From Aquimarina pacifica (lineage in GTDB: Bacteria > Bacteroidota > Bacteroidia > Flavobacteriales > Flavobacteriaceae): a DNA stretch of 64,000 nt. Shown piece after piece: positions 35,399 through 44,909 of this stretch (position 1 is the first letter of the stretch; each line of letters opens with the position of its first letter). The notes beneath the pieces were generated by a model. That model was not told where the DNA came from. It made no database searches and saw nothing but the letters and a program-made list of their open reading frames with translations. A program made the translations under genes and the position numbers. The stretch spans positions 62,001-126,000 of the forward strand of contig NZ_JACC01000014.1 in assembly GCF_000520955.1 (NCBI RefSeq), read 5' to 3'.

Positions 35399-38317
35399 TT
35401 AGTTTTTGATAATGAATGGTTTGACGTCAGTACCAACTTTTAGAAAGTAAGATCCGTTATTCAATTTTTCAACATTTATAGTATTTGTAAATGTACCTTT
35501 ATCCATTACCTGACCTAACATATTAAATATTGTATATGTTTGAATTCTAGTTTCTGATGATTCTACACTAAGTTCTGATCCTGATAAAGGAACAGGGTAT
35601 ACTCTAAATTCAGTAATTCTAAGGTTACCAACAGGAGGCGCTTTAGTATATGTGGTCGTAGACCCTGTAAAAGAGAAGGCTGCGTCACAAGGTCCAAGGT
35701 TTGTCCACCCAAAGAAAGTTCTTTCATATAGGTTTCCGTTATAGGTAACTTTGTCACCTACAGAATAACTTGCAGAACTATCCCATTCTTCTATACCATC
35801 ACAAATGTCTACACCGCCATCCTCATCTTCTGTAGTGACACTAATAGAACTGCTAGAATTAGATTCATTACCGGCAGCATCCTTAGCTTTTACACTAAAT
35901 TGATATGTGGTTCCTGAAGACAATGAATTAATAGTTGCAGTTGTATTCGAGGTTTCTCCTAGTAGTGAGGAATCCTGATAGATATCATATCCGATTACAC
36001 CAACATTATCACTAGATGCATCCCAAGAAAGGGTTATAGAGGTATCTGTAATATTTGAAGCTACTAATCCGGTGGGTGCTGTTGGATTCTGGGTATCTGT
36101 GCCACCTCCGTCAGAATTGCCGATAATTACAGTGTAGTCTTCTACTTCACCATAATTAAACGTTTCGCAAGAGGAGGGGATACCATTGTATTTCATTGAA
36201 ACACGCATTCTGGTTTCTCCATCAATTGCAGAGGAAGATATAGTAAATGATCCACTTACAGATGTGGACTGAGAAGCAGCATTGCTCCATACCAATTCAC
36301 CAGCATCATCAAAACTATTATTTTGGTTATAATCGATCCAAACGGCATATCCCTCACTGTATACAGTTCCGGTCCATGTAGGTGTAATTGTAATGCTATA
36401 TGTTTCTTCTTTTCCTAGGTTTGTAGAAATAGACGTATAATCTGTATAACCACTACTGGCTGAAGAAGAATTATTTATAGTTCCGATAGACACATTACTT
36501 ATATATTCATCGGCTACACTATTACCTTCTGAGGTGCAATATGAGTCGCCGCTACCGCCACCACCATATTCGTCACCAACACCAACAGCATACCATGCAT
36601 TGGTAACGGCAATTTCTTCTGTTCCTCCTGCTCCATATAAATCTATTGTAGATTGAATGGCACTAGCTCGAGCATCATCAAAATCAGAGCTCGATGTCAG
36701 GTATACATCCAGTGTTCTGAACGCTATTAATTCTGCTTTATTTATTCCAATTCCTGTAACAGAGAAAGAATCTCCATTGTCGTTTATACCATCTGTTGTG
36801 CTACTTCCTACGGTTACTAGGTAGAACCAATGATTAAGAACACTACTATTTGTATGAACACCACCATTATCACTACTTCCCCCATTCCAGTTAGTTCCTT
36901 GATAGGTGTCTGGATATCCCAAGGACTTAGGGTCGCTCATGGATCGTAATGCAGCAGATCCACTACGTCTATCGATTTCGTCACCTATTAGCCAAACGGC
37001 ATCCGAAAAATTTCCATTTCCTTTTGCATAATATTCTACGGCAGCCCCCCAAATATCAGAGAACCCTTCATTTAAGGCTCCAGATTCATAACGATATACT
37101 AGGTTTGCTGTATTTGTGGTCACTGCATGACCTATTTCATGCGCAGCCACATCGAGGCTTGTCAAGGCATCAAAATTTCCATTTCCCTCATTGCCATTAG
37201 AAGATCCATCACCGTAGGTCATTACACTTCCGTTCCAGAAAGCATTATCATAATTGTCATCATAATGCACCCAGCTATTAATAGCAGCTCCTGAGCCATT
37301 AAAACTATTGCGATTATGCACAGATTGCCAATAATCATAGGTTTGTTCTGCTCCCCAATGTGCATCTAATGCAGCATTGTCTTTGGCCGAATTATCAAAC
37401 TCTTCGGCTGTCCAGATATTATCGTTATCAGTGAAGTTTGTCGATGGATAACCAGTACTGGTTCCGCTATTATATGTATTAATACCGTTCCCTCTTGTAT
37501 TATCTCGAAGTGCATATGTACTGCCAACGATTCGTGTTGTTATGGTTTGGGTACCGCTATATCGGGTTGCTGCGCTTCCTGATGCAAAAGGTAGGTACAT
37601 TGTATTTTCGGTACTACAGTCATTATCTAGGGGTACTGTCTTAAGGTGCTTTGAAGAGTTACTATGAGCTCCTAGATGTTTTATAATTGCATTTTCTAGT
37701 TCAATAGCACCAGTTTCTGCATTTACGTAAATATAAGATCGACTTACTGGTGAAAGTGCATAAATATCAAACTTATAGGTCAAGCTTGCCTCAGAGGGAT
37801 TCTGTAGATTAGGTAGTATAACTAACGCTGCTTTTTGACTATAATTCATTAATTTGGCATCTTGTGGAGTGTCCCAAATATATTTGGTTGCTCCAACATG
37901 TGCTAAAGCCTTTTGCAGTGCTTGAGCTTCAGAAAGTAGTGGTGCTGTTTTTAGGTTTCTAACATCAAAAGCTTTGCTTTGTAGTGTTCTAGGAATCCCG
38001 TTTTTTGATGAAATTGTAGCTTCACCAAACTCTACTTTTATACCGTTATAATATTGTTGGTGTTTAGCATGCGTAAAACCTAATTGATCAACCCTTTGTT
38101 TTATTTGAGAATATGTATTTCCTTCACTTAGGTTGAGGTTTTGTTTAAGAATATCTTGAGAGCTTTTTGTTTGTGAGGCTACTTTATCCAGAATAATTAG
38201 ACCAGGAGGTTGTAGGAAATTTTCACTTTTTTTTTGGTTTTTTTCTTGTGCTATCGCAAAGAAACATGACAGCCCAAGTCCTGCCAGAAGACTGAGTCTT
38301 TTGTAACTTTTTTTCAT
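35399..38317 (-). CDS. T9SS-secreted M4 (thermolysin-like) metalloprotease
   Basis: 972 residues. Signal peptide (cleavage near F-A-I-A-Q), then an FTP/PepSY propeptide (~30-210). The M4 catalytic domain follows (~240-600) with the zinc motif H-E-I-G-H at ~393-397 and the third ligand Glu in A-L-N-E-G-F-S-D-I. Then come GEVED (~620-755), fibronectin III, a CBM5/12-like Trp-rich unit and the T9SS sorting domain. The accessory modules are near-copies of those in the two subtilases. The C-terminal K-P-F-I-I-K-N fits T9SS. A secreted zinc endopeptidase that probably works alongside the neighbouring subtilases. Confidence 0.94.
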   Translation of the reverse strand: MKKSYKRLSLLAGLGLSCFFAIAQEKNQKKSENFLQPPGLIILDKVASQTKSSQDILKQNLNLSEGNTYSQIKQRVDQLGFTHAKHQQYYNGIKVEFGEATISSKNGIPRTLQSKAFDVRNLKTAPLLSEAQALQKALAHVGATKYIWDTPQDAKLMNYSQKAALVILPNLQNPSEASLTYKFDIYALSPVSRSYIYVNAETGAIELENAIIKHLGAHSNSSKHLKTVPLDNDCSTENTMYLPFASGSAATRYSGTQTITTRIVGSTYALRDNTRGNGINTYNSGTSTGYPSTNFTDNDNIWTAEEFDNSAKDNAALDAHWGAEQTYDYWQSVHNRNSFNGSGAAINSWVHYDDNYDNAFWNGSVMTYGDGSSNGNEGNGNFDALTSLDVAAHEIGHAVTTNTANLVYRYESGALNEGFSDIWGAAVEYYAKGNGNFSDAVWLIGDEIDRRSGSAALRSMSDPKSLGYPDTYQGTNWNGGSSDNGGVHTNSSVLNHWFYLVTVGSSTTDGINDNGDSFSVTGIGINKAELIAFRTLDVYLTSSSDFDDARASAIQSTIDLYGAGGTEEIAVTNAWYAVGVGDEYGGGGSGDSYCTSEGNSVADEYISNVSIGTINNSSSASSGYTDYTSISTNLGKEETYSITITPTWTGTVYSEGYAVWIDYNQNNSFDDAGELVWSNAASQSTSVSGSFTISSSAIDGETRMRVSMKYNGIPSSCETFNYGEVEDYTVIIGNSDGGGTDTQNPTAPTGLVASNITDTSITLSWDASSDNVGVIGYDIYQDSSLLGETSNTTATINSLSSGTTYQFSVKAKDAAGNESNSSSSISVTTEDEDGGVDICDGIEEWDSSASYSVGDKVTYNGNLYERTFFGWTNLGPCDAAFSFTGSTTTYTKAPPVGNLRITEFRVYPVPLSGSELSVESSETRIQTYTIFNMLGQVMDKGTFTNTINVEKLNNGSYFLKVGTDVKPFIIKN

Positions 38318-38338
38318 TTTTGTTGAGTTTGAGTTTGT
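38318..38338 (-). promoter_or_regulatory. Conserved 5' leader before the M4 protease
   Basis: The bases before ATG are identical over ~21 positions to those before protease copy 2 (35108-35128), ending ACTCAACAAAA then ATG. Identity across unrelated catalytic families points to a shared expression element, not coding homology. Confidence 0.55.
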
Positions 38339-38504
38339 GTATTATGTTATTAAATGAAAGGTATTTAAAAAAAATGCAAAAAAGATATATTGTTGATATC
38401 TATATTTTTTTTTCGATTAAGTGACAAAAAAAGGAATTTAAAAGAAACTTAATAAAGTGTTAACTTTTGTTAAAGTAGGAAAAATCCCTTATTTAACCGT
38501 AAGT

Positions 38505-39470
38505 TTATTCTTGAGACATAAAAAAATCCAAGGTTTTAACTTCGTTGTAGTATGCTTCTCCAGTAGTGTAGAATCCCACATGACCACCATATTTCGGAAT
38601 CTCTAAAAATATTTTTGAATTTTGTTGTGCCTCGATTATCGGATAACATGAGTTTCCTAAAAAAGAATCGTTTTTGGCATTTAGAATGAGTGAAGGGATT
38701 CTAATGTTTTTTAGATATTGTAAACTACTACATTTTGTATAATAATCCATTGCATTTATATACCCATGCGCTTTACTTGTGTATAAATTATCAATATCCA
38801 TCAGAGATTTACAGTCTTTAATATCTGCAATACTGATTTGATCAGGAAATATAGTTTGCCGCTCGTAAAGTTTAGTTTTTAGATGACGTATAAAGCGTTG
38901 TTGATAGATATAATTTTGTGGTTTATTAATTTCTAAAAGAGAATTGTAGAGATCACACGGAACAGAAACTCCTATTGCAGCTTTTATTTCTTTGGGTATC
39001 GTTCTGTCTTCTCCTAAATATTTAAGTACTATATTCCCTCCTAGACTAAATCCACATAAACCTATTTGGGGATAAGAATTTCGATTGATAATATGATGGA
39101 TACATTGTTCGATATCTTCACTCGCTCCAGCGTGATAGGATTTATATAGGCGATTATTTTCTCCGCTACAACTACGTAAATTAATTGCAACTGCATCCCA
39201 ACCATTTTTGTTAAGGTGTTTTGCTGTGCCAAGTATGTATTGCCTTTGTCCATTACCCTCTAGACCGTGAATAATTATTACTAACTTTTTAGACGAATGT
39301 GTATGGCAATAACTCCAGTCAAGATCAATAAAATCTCCATCTGATAGGTTAATCCGTTCTCTTTTTTGATGTACTCCTTGTACATACCTTCTAATATTAG
39401 GATAAATTGTAGCAACATGGCCATTTCTAAATAAAAATGGCGGTCTGTACTCTGAAGAAACGATTGGCAT
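38505..39470 (-). CDS. YheT-type alpha/beta hydrolase
   Basis: 321 residues. It resembles the YheT/ABHD1-3 family: I-I-H-G-L-E-G-N-G-Q-R as the oxyanion region, nucleophile Ser in G-F-S-L-G-G, and a late G-G-H-V-G-F that carries the catalytic His. The early P-P-F-L-F-R-N-G-H-V-A-T-I-Y is characteristic of this family. Likely a cytoplasmic esterase/lipase; the substrate is unknown. Overlaps the bestrophin stop by 1 base (same strand), so the two are co-transcribed. Confidence 0.9.
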   Translation of the reverse strand: MPIVSSEYRPPFLFRNGHVATIYPNIRRYVQGVHQKRERINLSDGDFIDLDWSYCHTHSSKKLVIIIHGLEGNGQRQYILGTAKHLNKNGWDAVAINLRSCSGENNRLYKSYHAGASEDIEQCIHHIINRNSYPQIGLCGFSLGGNIVLKYLGEDRTIPKEIKAAIGVSVPCDLYNSLLEINKPQNYIYQQRFIRHLKTKLYERQTIFPDQISIADIKDCKSLMDIDNLYTSKAHGYINAMDYYTKCSSLQYLKNIRIPSLILNAKNDSFLGNSCYPIIEAQQNSKIFLEIPKYGGHVGFYTTGEAYYNEVKTLDFFMSQE

Positions 39471-40471
39471 TAATACAGAATATTATCTTTTGGTTTTTCT
39501 TTTTCTGGTAGATTTTCTTCATCTAGCATATCACGTAAATCAATTTCTATTGTTTTACAAAGAGCGGTCATGGGCACATCGTTAATTCTACCTTCAAAGG
39601 GGTCTTCACTATTGCTTCCAACTTTTTCCATAGTCGTAAAAATCCAAGAAACTAATACTGATAACGGAATCATCATAAAAATAAACCATTGTTTTATTTC
39701 ATGAGACATCTCATTGAGTTCGTTTTCAAAGACATTGAGCAATCCAAAAGGAAGTAACAATACAAATATCCACGTAAAAACAGTACTGAAATAGGCATAT
39801 TGACGAGGAAAAGGGGTGTTTTTTATACGTTCACATTTTCCCTGAAGGTTGTATAATTCTTCTAACACACCATGAAATAGTTGCTTGTCAAACTCAGTAA
39901 TTTTATCTTTTTCTAGCAATTCTTTAAGGTGCAACCCTTGGTTTTTTACTAAATGAGTTGCAGGGTTTTTTCGTTTTAATAGATCCTGATATTCTTTATC
40001 TGACAAAAAATTCCTGGTGCTGGTACATGCAGGATTTTGTTCTCCATGTTTTTTAAAAAGTCGTTCTACAGAAGCATTTTCTTTTATAGAAAAAGAGTTG
40101 GGTTGTCTTAACTGTACCCTAAGTGCATTAATCCATGCAATGTGTCGATAGATCAATACTTTTTTGGTTTCATGATTTTCGTTGACTAAACTCAGTACTT
40201 GATTTGCCCATGTTCTACTATAATTTACAATGCCACCCCATATTTTTCGACCCTCCCAAAATCGATCATAGCTTTGACTATTTTTAAATCCTATGTAAAA
40301 CGCAACCGCAATACCTATCAGACTAAGAGGTTGAAAAGGGATATCTATAAATTTCCAATCTAAAAAATGGTATACTGAGAAAATACCCGCGGTATAGAGC
40401 GTAAAGAAGACAATATTTCTCCAAGCAAACCGTAAGATTATTTTCCAACTAATATTGCGTTTAATATACAT
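39470..40471 (-). CDS. Bestrophin-family anion channel
   Basis: 333 residues from the ATG at 40471. Family hallmarks: the N-terminal M-Y-I-K-R-N-I-S-W-K-I-I-L, R-x-x-Q-S-Y-D-R-F-W-E-G-R-K-x-W-G, and four membrane segments (two near 25-80, two near 220-275). Bacterial bestrophins are pentameric anion (or, in some, cation) channels of the inner membrane. The same frame is open to a TTG at 40585, but the Met at 40471 aligns with the usual family start. First gene of a pair with the YheT-like hydrolase. Confidence 0.9.
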   Translation of the reverse strand: MYIKRNISWKIILRFAWRNIVFFTLYTAGIFSVYHFLDWKFIDIPFQPLSLIGIAVAFYIGFKNSQSYDRFWEGRKIWGGIVNYSRTWANQVLSLVNENHETKKVLIYRHIAWINALRVQLRQPNSFSIKENASVERLFKKHGEQNPACTSTRNFLSDKEYQDLLKRKNPATHLVKNQGLHLKELLEKDKITEFDKQLFHGVLEELYNLQGKCERIKNTPFPRQYAYFSTVFTWIFVLLLPFGLLNVFENELNEMSHEIKQWFIFMMIPLSVLVSWIFTTMEKVGSNSEDPFEGRINDVPMTALCKTIEIDLRDMLDEENLPEKEKPKDNILY

Positions 40472-40905
40472 AGGCCATTTTTGCTTAAAAATAAGAATAC
40501 CTAGAAGTTTTGGCAACACTGTGTGGGTTAAAATTAGTTTTTTACTGAGTTTACGCTCACGTACTAGTATTCTTGATGTTTTCAAGCATCTTTATTTACC
40601 CTCCTATTTATTTGTTTAAGTGAATACACGATTCTTTATTTATGTAGCTGCTATTTTATACTAGATCATGCTAATAATCTAGAAAGTTAAAAATGACATT
40701 TTTGTATAATCAATTATTTTTTTAGTGCACCTTTTTATTTGATTTCTAGTTGCTTGCGGTGGATTTGGGGTGTGTAAATTCAAAATGATCTGTTAAAAAA
40801 ATAAAAACTGCATTATACATATACAAGGGGATTGAGACTTTGTATACTGTTATTCAGTATAGATTCTCAGAAAAATTAATTAAAAATAAAAGAATTACAA
40901 TCAAA
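40472..40905. other. Intergenic region between divergent bestrophin and lipoprotein genes
   Basis: About 430 AT-rich bases. In-frame extensions of both genes exist (to TTG codons at 40585 and 40840) but lack support. No hairpin, repeat or RNA was recognised. Confidence 0.45.
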
Positions 40906-42396
40906 ATGAATTTTAGAAAAACATGCAAACCTTTATTTTTAGTAGTGTCTTTGGCGCTATTTGTTTCTTGTGAAAAAGAAATAGAAAATAATGAAGTCGG
41001 TGACATTGAAACTTTTGAAAATACTATTAAAGTTCAGTATTTTAAAGGAATACCTGTAAATCATAGGTTTTCTGCTTCTATAGAGGAATTAGAATCAGAA
41101 GATATCGAAGAATCTTTGCTCAATTTTTATAATACCGAAAAATCAAAGGCAAACAAAAGTTTAGGAGTTTCTGAAAAAGAAGTTGCTTCTACACTGCCAG
41201 ATACAGACATGATTGCCGAAAGTGCTCTTGAGGTATATGATGAGTTTCCTTTTCAGAAAAACGAATCTGAGAATAATATGGATAGCTTACTAAAAGAGAA
41301 GTTAAGACAGGATCAACTTATTCCCGAAGTAAGAGAAGAATTATTAAGGCTTGGATATATAGAGGACGTTGATGCATTAATCGAAGAAGCCATTGCAATA
41401 GCCGACAGCGAAATTGAAAAAAGCGAACAAGATAATTGGGAAATGATACGCAGTGATTTTTCTACACTTAGTGAAGAAGAGATTGCCAAAAATATTGAGC
41501 TTATTAATGAATACTACCTTCTTAATTTTGAGTACGTTGTTTTAGAAAATATAGCTTATAATGAAGAGCGTATTGTAAACAAAATCAAAGAAACACAATT
41601 AAAAAATGCAAGTCAAAAAGCCCTTGAAGGATACGATGGACCGTATTATGATAAGGCATGTACATATGCAAAAGTTAAATTAAAAGGATATACGTCAGCT
41701 GTGCATACAGTGGCTATGGGGACTGCAGCGTTGACAGCACAATCTTCCTCAAAAGAAATGTTTAGTGAGGCAGAGGGTGGATCTTCGAACACTAGAGAGG
41801 ACGCATACAGGCATATGTTATTTAATGCATTGTTGGCTAATTATTATCCATCAGTAAGCTCAAAAGTTTCTTCTGTAAATTTTGCCAAAGCCGTTGGAGA
41901 TTCTTATGAAGAATGTGGTACAAATCCTTTGGATAGTAAGGAAATGGATTATCATAATAATAAAATCGGTAGAGATGTTTGGGTGAGTAAGACTTCATAT
42001 AGAAAAGTATTATGGGCTACGGTTGGGCTTAATAGACCGTCAACCTCAAGTCTTAAATCAGCAATTTATACCTATGTAAATGAAAAAAGTTGTTTTATTG
42101 TTAAAACTAAAAGTAGTGCGTTTCCAAACAATTTATTAAGTAGAGATCAAGTCCCTTTTGAAATATGGAATAGAATCCGAAATACCAGCGATAACATCGT
42201 GGTATATTTTAGTGGTACAATAGCTCCAGATGTTGCATTGCCAGAAGGTGAATATGATGACTCTGAGTGTATTGCTAATAATTTGGAGCCATATACTATT
42301 ATTTGGGTCAGTCCGAATAATTTGATCAAAATACCTATTTCAATACCAAATAGCTGTTTGATAACATCAGGACCTGCTTGTTATAATATAGACTAA
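40906..42396 (+). CDS. Lipoprotein with DUF6973-like domain
   Basis: 496 residues from the ATG at 40906, which begins the lipoprotein signal peptide (lipobox L-F-V-S-C; the frame extends to a TTG at 40840). Residues ~25-240 are acidic, Glu/Ser-rich and helical. A domain at ~290-380 has R-E-D-A-Y-R-H-M-L-F-N-A-L-L (~297-310) and D-Y-H-N-N-K-I-G-R-D-V-W (~348-359). This fits the DUF6973 pattern D-A-x-R-H-x-x-x-N-A, then H-N-N-x-x-G, a family seen in secreted and polymorphic-toxin-like proteins. Conserved His/Asn/Asp suggest a metal or hydrolase site, but no activity is established. Transcribed alone; no immunity-like partner is evident. Confidence 0.75.
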   Translation: MNFRKTCKPLFLVVSLALFVSCEKEIENNEVGDIETFENTIKVQYFKGIPVNHRFSASIEELESEDIEESLLNFYNTEKSKANKSLGVSEKEVASTLPDTDMIAESALEVYDEFPFQKNESENNMDSLLKEKLRQDQLIPEVREELLRLGYIEDVDALIEEAIAIADSEIEKSEQDNWEMIRSDFSTLSEEEIAKNIELINEYYLLNFEYVVLENIAYNEERIVNKIKETQLKNASQKALEGYDGPYYDKACTYAKVKLKGYTSAVHTVAMGTAALTAQSSSKEMFSEAEGGSSNTREDAYRHMLFNALLANYYPSVSSKVSSVNFAKAVGDSYEECGTNPLDSKEMDYHNNKIGRDVWVSKTSYRKVLWATVGLNRPSTSSLKSAIYTYVNEKSCFIVKTKSSAFPNNLLSRDQVPFEIWNRIRNTSDNIVVYFSGTIAPDVALPEGEYDDSECIANNLEPYTIIWVSPNNLIKIPISIPNSCLITSGPACYNID

Positions 42397-42404
42397 AAGG
42401 ATCG

Positions 42405-42441
42405 TCTTCTTCTTATTCGTATGAAGCGAATAAGAAGAAGA
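42405..42441 (+). terminator. Long hairpin after the DUF6973-like gene
   Basis: A 15-base perfect stem (TCTTCTTCTTATTCG / CGAATAAGAAGAAGA) around a 7-base loop, 9 bases past the stop. No T-run follows directly, so it may be a 3' stabilising stem rather than a classic terminator. Confidence 0.7.
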
Positions 42442-42546
42442 TTTACCATTATATACTGTGTTTATTTTTTTTGAATTTTTCATCTATATATGTTGTGCAT
42501 GCATAATATATGTTTCGTATTTTTATAGATCTAGAAACTATAGGAT

Positions 42547-43023
42547 ATGTATATAAAAGAATTTGAAATAAGATGGAATGATATTGATGCGAATCGCCAC
42601 TTGGCTAATAAAGCATATATAGAGTTTGCAGCCCATACCAGAATGTCTTTTTTGGGTGAGAATGGATTTAATCATAAAACATTTGGTAAGTACAATCTCG
42701 GTCCGGTAGTGTTCTACGAACATATTTATTATTTTAAGGAAGTTTTTGCTGGGAAACCACTTAGAGTTTCTTTGGAGCTAGTGGGTTTGAGCGAGGATGG
42801 GATGTTTTTCTCTTTTGAGCATAATTACTATGACTATAAAGGTCGTAATGTGGCACGTTGCGAAATGATGGGTGCCTGGATTGATTTAGGGTCTCGAAAA
42901 CTCATCGGATTACCTGAAGAAATGCTATCAATCTTAGATACGATAGAACGTCCTAAAAACTTTAAAATATTAACAAAAGAAGATACGCGAAAGTTTGCTA
43001 AAATCCCCGTTGACCTTACCTAA
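42547..43023 (+). CDS. Acyl-CoA thioesterase (hot-dog fold)
   Basis: 158 residues. The 4-hydroxybenzoyl-CoA thioesterase-like motif R-W-N-D-I-D-A-N-R-H-L-A-N-K-A-Y is at the N-terminus, with catalytic Asp, then a long hot-dog helix. It probably hydrolyses acyl-CoA or acyl-ACP thioesters in the cytoplasm. Its 3' end overlaps the convergent EamA gene by 4 bases, with no terminator between. Confidence 0.88.
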   Translation: MYIKEFEIRWNDIDANRHLANKAYIEFAAHTRMSFLGENGFNHKTFGKYNLGPVVFYEHIYYFKEVFAGKPLRVSLELVGLSEDGMFFSFEHNYYDYKGRNVARCEMMGAWIDLGSRKLIGLPEEMLSILDTIERPKNFKILTKEDTRKFAKIPVDLT

Positions 43024-43910
43024 GGTTTTTTAGGTATTTTGGTTACTAAATATACACCCGTAAAAATTAGTATTGCCCCACCGATTTTGATAAAATCTAA
43101 TGTGTCTTTGCCGAACCCAATTGCAAACATTGAAGTTAGTAAGGGTTGAACATATATAAATACAGCGACTGTTGTTGGTTTAAGTTCTTTGATAGCAAAA
43201 ATATTTAGAATGTATGTACCAAAAGTGGCAAATACCAGAACATAGCCTATTTTTAAATACCCAGATATAGGAATTGTATGTACTTGCATTTCCGTAAGTT
43301 GATTATAACCAAATGGTAACACAAATAATAACCCCAAAGTATACATCCATTTGATAAAAGTCAAGGGGTGGTATTTTTGTGTAATAGTTTTAATCAAAAT
43401 AATATAGATGGCATAAGATGCGGCATTTACAAAAACTAGTAGATTTCCCAACAGGGGATTAGGAGCAGTAGTACTATTCCCTTTGCCATAAACTATGATA
43501 AGCAAAGCTCCAGAAAGCCCAATAAGAATTCCTATAATTTTAAGAGTTCTTAATTTTTCTTTTAGAAATATGGTTGACAAAATCAATACACAGATAGGTA
43601 CTGTGGTCATTATAACCGAGGCACTTATAGGAGTAGTTAAATTAAGCCCTTCAAAAAAGCAAAGCATGTTGATACCAACACCAAATATGGCGGCTCCGAA
43701 TATGCGTAGGTAATCTTTTTTTTCTATTTTTTCCTTGGGTCCCCAAAAACTTACCAACCAAAACAATGAACCTGCTCCCAGAACTCTCAATACAATAAAA
43801 CCGAAAGGTTGCACAAAATGGGGCATCACATCTTTGGCGATACTATAATTTGCAGCATAGAAAACTGCCGCAAGACTCGCGGCACAAAAAGCAAGACTTC
43901 GTTTACTCAT
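43020..43910 (-). CDS. EamA/DMT-family transporter
   Basis: 296 residues with ten hydrophobic helices forming two EamA repeats (each about 130 residues; the first begins A-A-S-L-A-A-V-F-Y-A-A-N-Y, the second G-N-L-L-V-F-V-N-A-A-S-Y-A-I-Y). An inner-membrane metabolite or drug exporter; the substrate is unpredictable. It follows the ArsC-like gene by 6 bases on the same strand and is convergent with, and overlapping, the thioesterase gene. Confidence 0.9.
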   Translation of the reverse strand: MSKRSLAFCAASLAAVFYAANYSIAKDVMPHFVQPFGFIVLRVLGAGSLFWLVSFWGPKEKIEKKDYLRIFGAAIFGVGINMLCFFEGLNLTTPISASVIMTTVPICVLILSTIFLKEKLRTLKIIGILIGLSGALLIIVYGKGNSTTAPNPLLGNLLVFVNAASYAIYIILIKTITQKYHPLTFIKWMYTLGLLFVLPFGYNQLTEMQVHTIPISGYLKIGYVLVFATFGTYILNIFAIKELKPTTVAVFIYVQPLLTSMFAIGFGKDTLDFIKIGGAILIFTGVYLVTKIPKKP

Positions 43911-43916
43911 TATATA

Positions 43917-44264
43917 TTATAAGATCGCTTTTGCTGCTTCGATCGTTTTTTTAGCATTACCAATAAAAATTTGATCTTCGATGATTAATACAGGACGTTT
44001 TAAGAAAGTATAATGCTCTAGAATTAATTTTTTATAGTCTTCTTCTGTAAGTTGTTGATCTTTTAAACCACGTTCTTTATACAATCGGGCACGTTTACTA
44101 AAAAGTGCCTCATAACTCCCAGAAAGTCTTTGCATTTCATGAATTTGATCATCCGTAATCTCTTCAGTTTTGATGTCTTGTAAAGTAAAATCAGAAGAGA
44201 GATTAAGTTCTTTAATGATACGTTTACAGGTATCGCAGGTAGATAGATGATATATTTTTTTCAT
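43917..44264 (-). CDS. ArsC/Spx-family protein
   Basis: 115 residues, thioredoxin-like. The CxxC-type motif S-T-C-D-T-C-K-R is at residues ~8-15, with Y-T-F-L-K-R-P-V-L-I at ~88-97, the Arg-Pro pair typical of the ArsC/Spx/YffB family. Known arsenate reductases have one catalytic Cys with distal Arg residues, and Spx has CxxC near the N-terminus; here the two Cys are spaced C-x-x-C. Arsenate reduction is not certain, and a redox or stress-related role is possible. It is the upstream partner of the EamA transporter gene. Confidence 0.82.
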   Translation of the reverse strand: MKKIYHLSTCDTCKRIIKELNLSSDFTLQDIKTEEITDDQIHEMQRLSGSYEALFSKRARLYKERGLKDQQLTEEDYKKLILEHYTFLKRPVLIIEDQIFIGNAKKTIEAAKAIL

Positions 44265-44407
44265 AAGTAATTGTTTATAGAGTGTTTTTTTAAAAAAGGG
44301 AATCTAATAAATTGAGTTAAGCTTTAGGCACAAAGTGTAAAAATCATCACAAAGGAAATCCATTTTAGCATTAAAAGATATATTTTTAGCTAAAAATTAA
44401 GAATACA

Positions 44408-44872
44408 ATGCAAGATCCAATAACAATCACACGTATTAACAGAAAAGGGCTAGAGAAGATACTAGATGGCTATTCATTAGAACAACTGAATGAAGTTCCT
44501 GAAGGCTTTAATAATAATTTATTCTGGAATATTGCTCATGTAATTGTTACGCAGCAATTACTGATGTATAAGTTGAGTGGATTGCCTATGATGATCGATG
44601 ATGAGATGGTTGTTTTATATCGAAAAGGAACAAAAACTGAAAAAAATGCAACGGCAGAGGAGGTAGCTAATGTAAAAGAACTTTTGTTGACTACTATTGA
44701 TCAAACAGAAGAAGATCTAAAGAAGGGTGTTTTTATAAATTATAAGGCATATGAAACAAGTCCAGGGTTTATTATACGATCTGTAGAGGATGCTATCAAT
44801 TTTAATAACTTTCATGAAGGGATTCATTTGGGGTATATTCTCGCACTTAGAAAATCATTAAATATGTCTTAA
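44408..44872 (+). CDS. DinB-family protein
   Basis: 154 residues. It matches the DinB-like four-helix metal-binding fold: L-F-W-N-I-A-H-V-I-V-T-Q-Q-L-L (first His) and N-F-N-N-F-H-E-G-I-H-L-G-Y-I (paired His in H-E-x-x-H near the end). Such proteins include bacillithiol or other thiol transferases and uncharacterised damage-inducible proteins. Divergent from the ArsC-like gene; transcribed alone. Confidence 0.82.
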   Translation: MQDPITITRINRKGLEKILDGYSLEQLNEVPEGFNNNLFWNIAHVIVTQQLLMYKLSGLPMMIDDEMVVLYRKGTKTEKNATAEEVANVKELLLTTIDQTEEDLKKGVFINYKAYETSPGFIIRSVEDAINFNNFHEGIHLGYILALRKSLNMS

Positions 44873-44909
44873 AAACTCATTCTGGATAAATAAGGGCAAT
44901 TGGACGTAC

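Noticed and set aside
40472-40585. N-terminal extension of the bestrophin gene to a TTG at 40585
   Set aside because: Family members begin at the M-Y-x-K motif; the TTG start lacks a ribosome-binding signal and the extra residues look unrelated.
43020-43023. Overlap of thioesterase and EamA genes suggesting a sequencing error
   Set aside because: Both proteins have natural C-termini; a 4-base convergent overlap is common.
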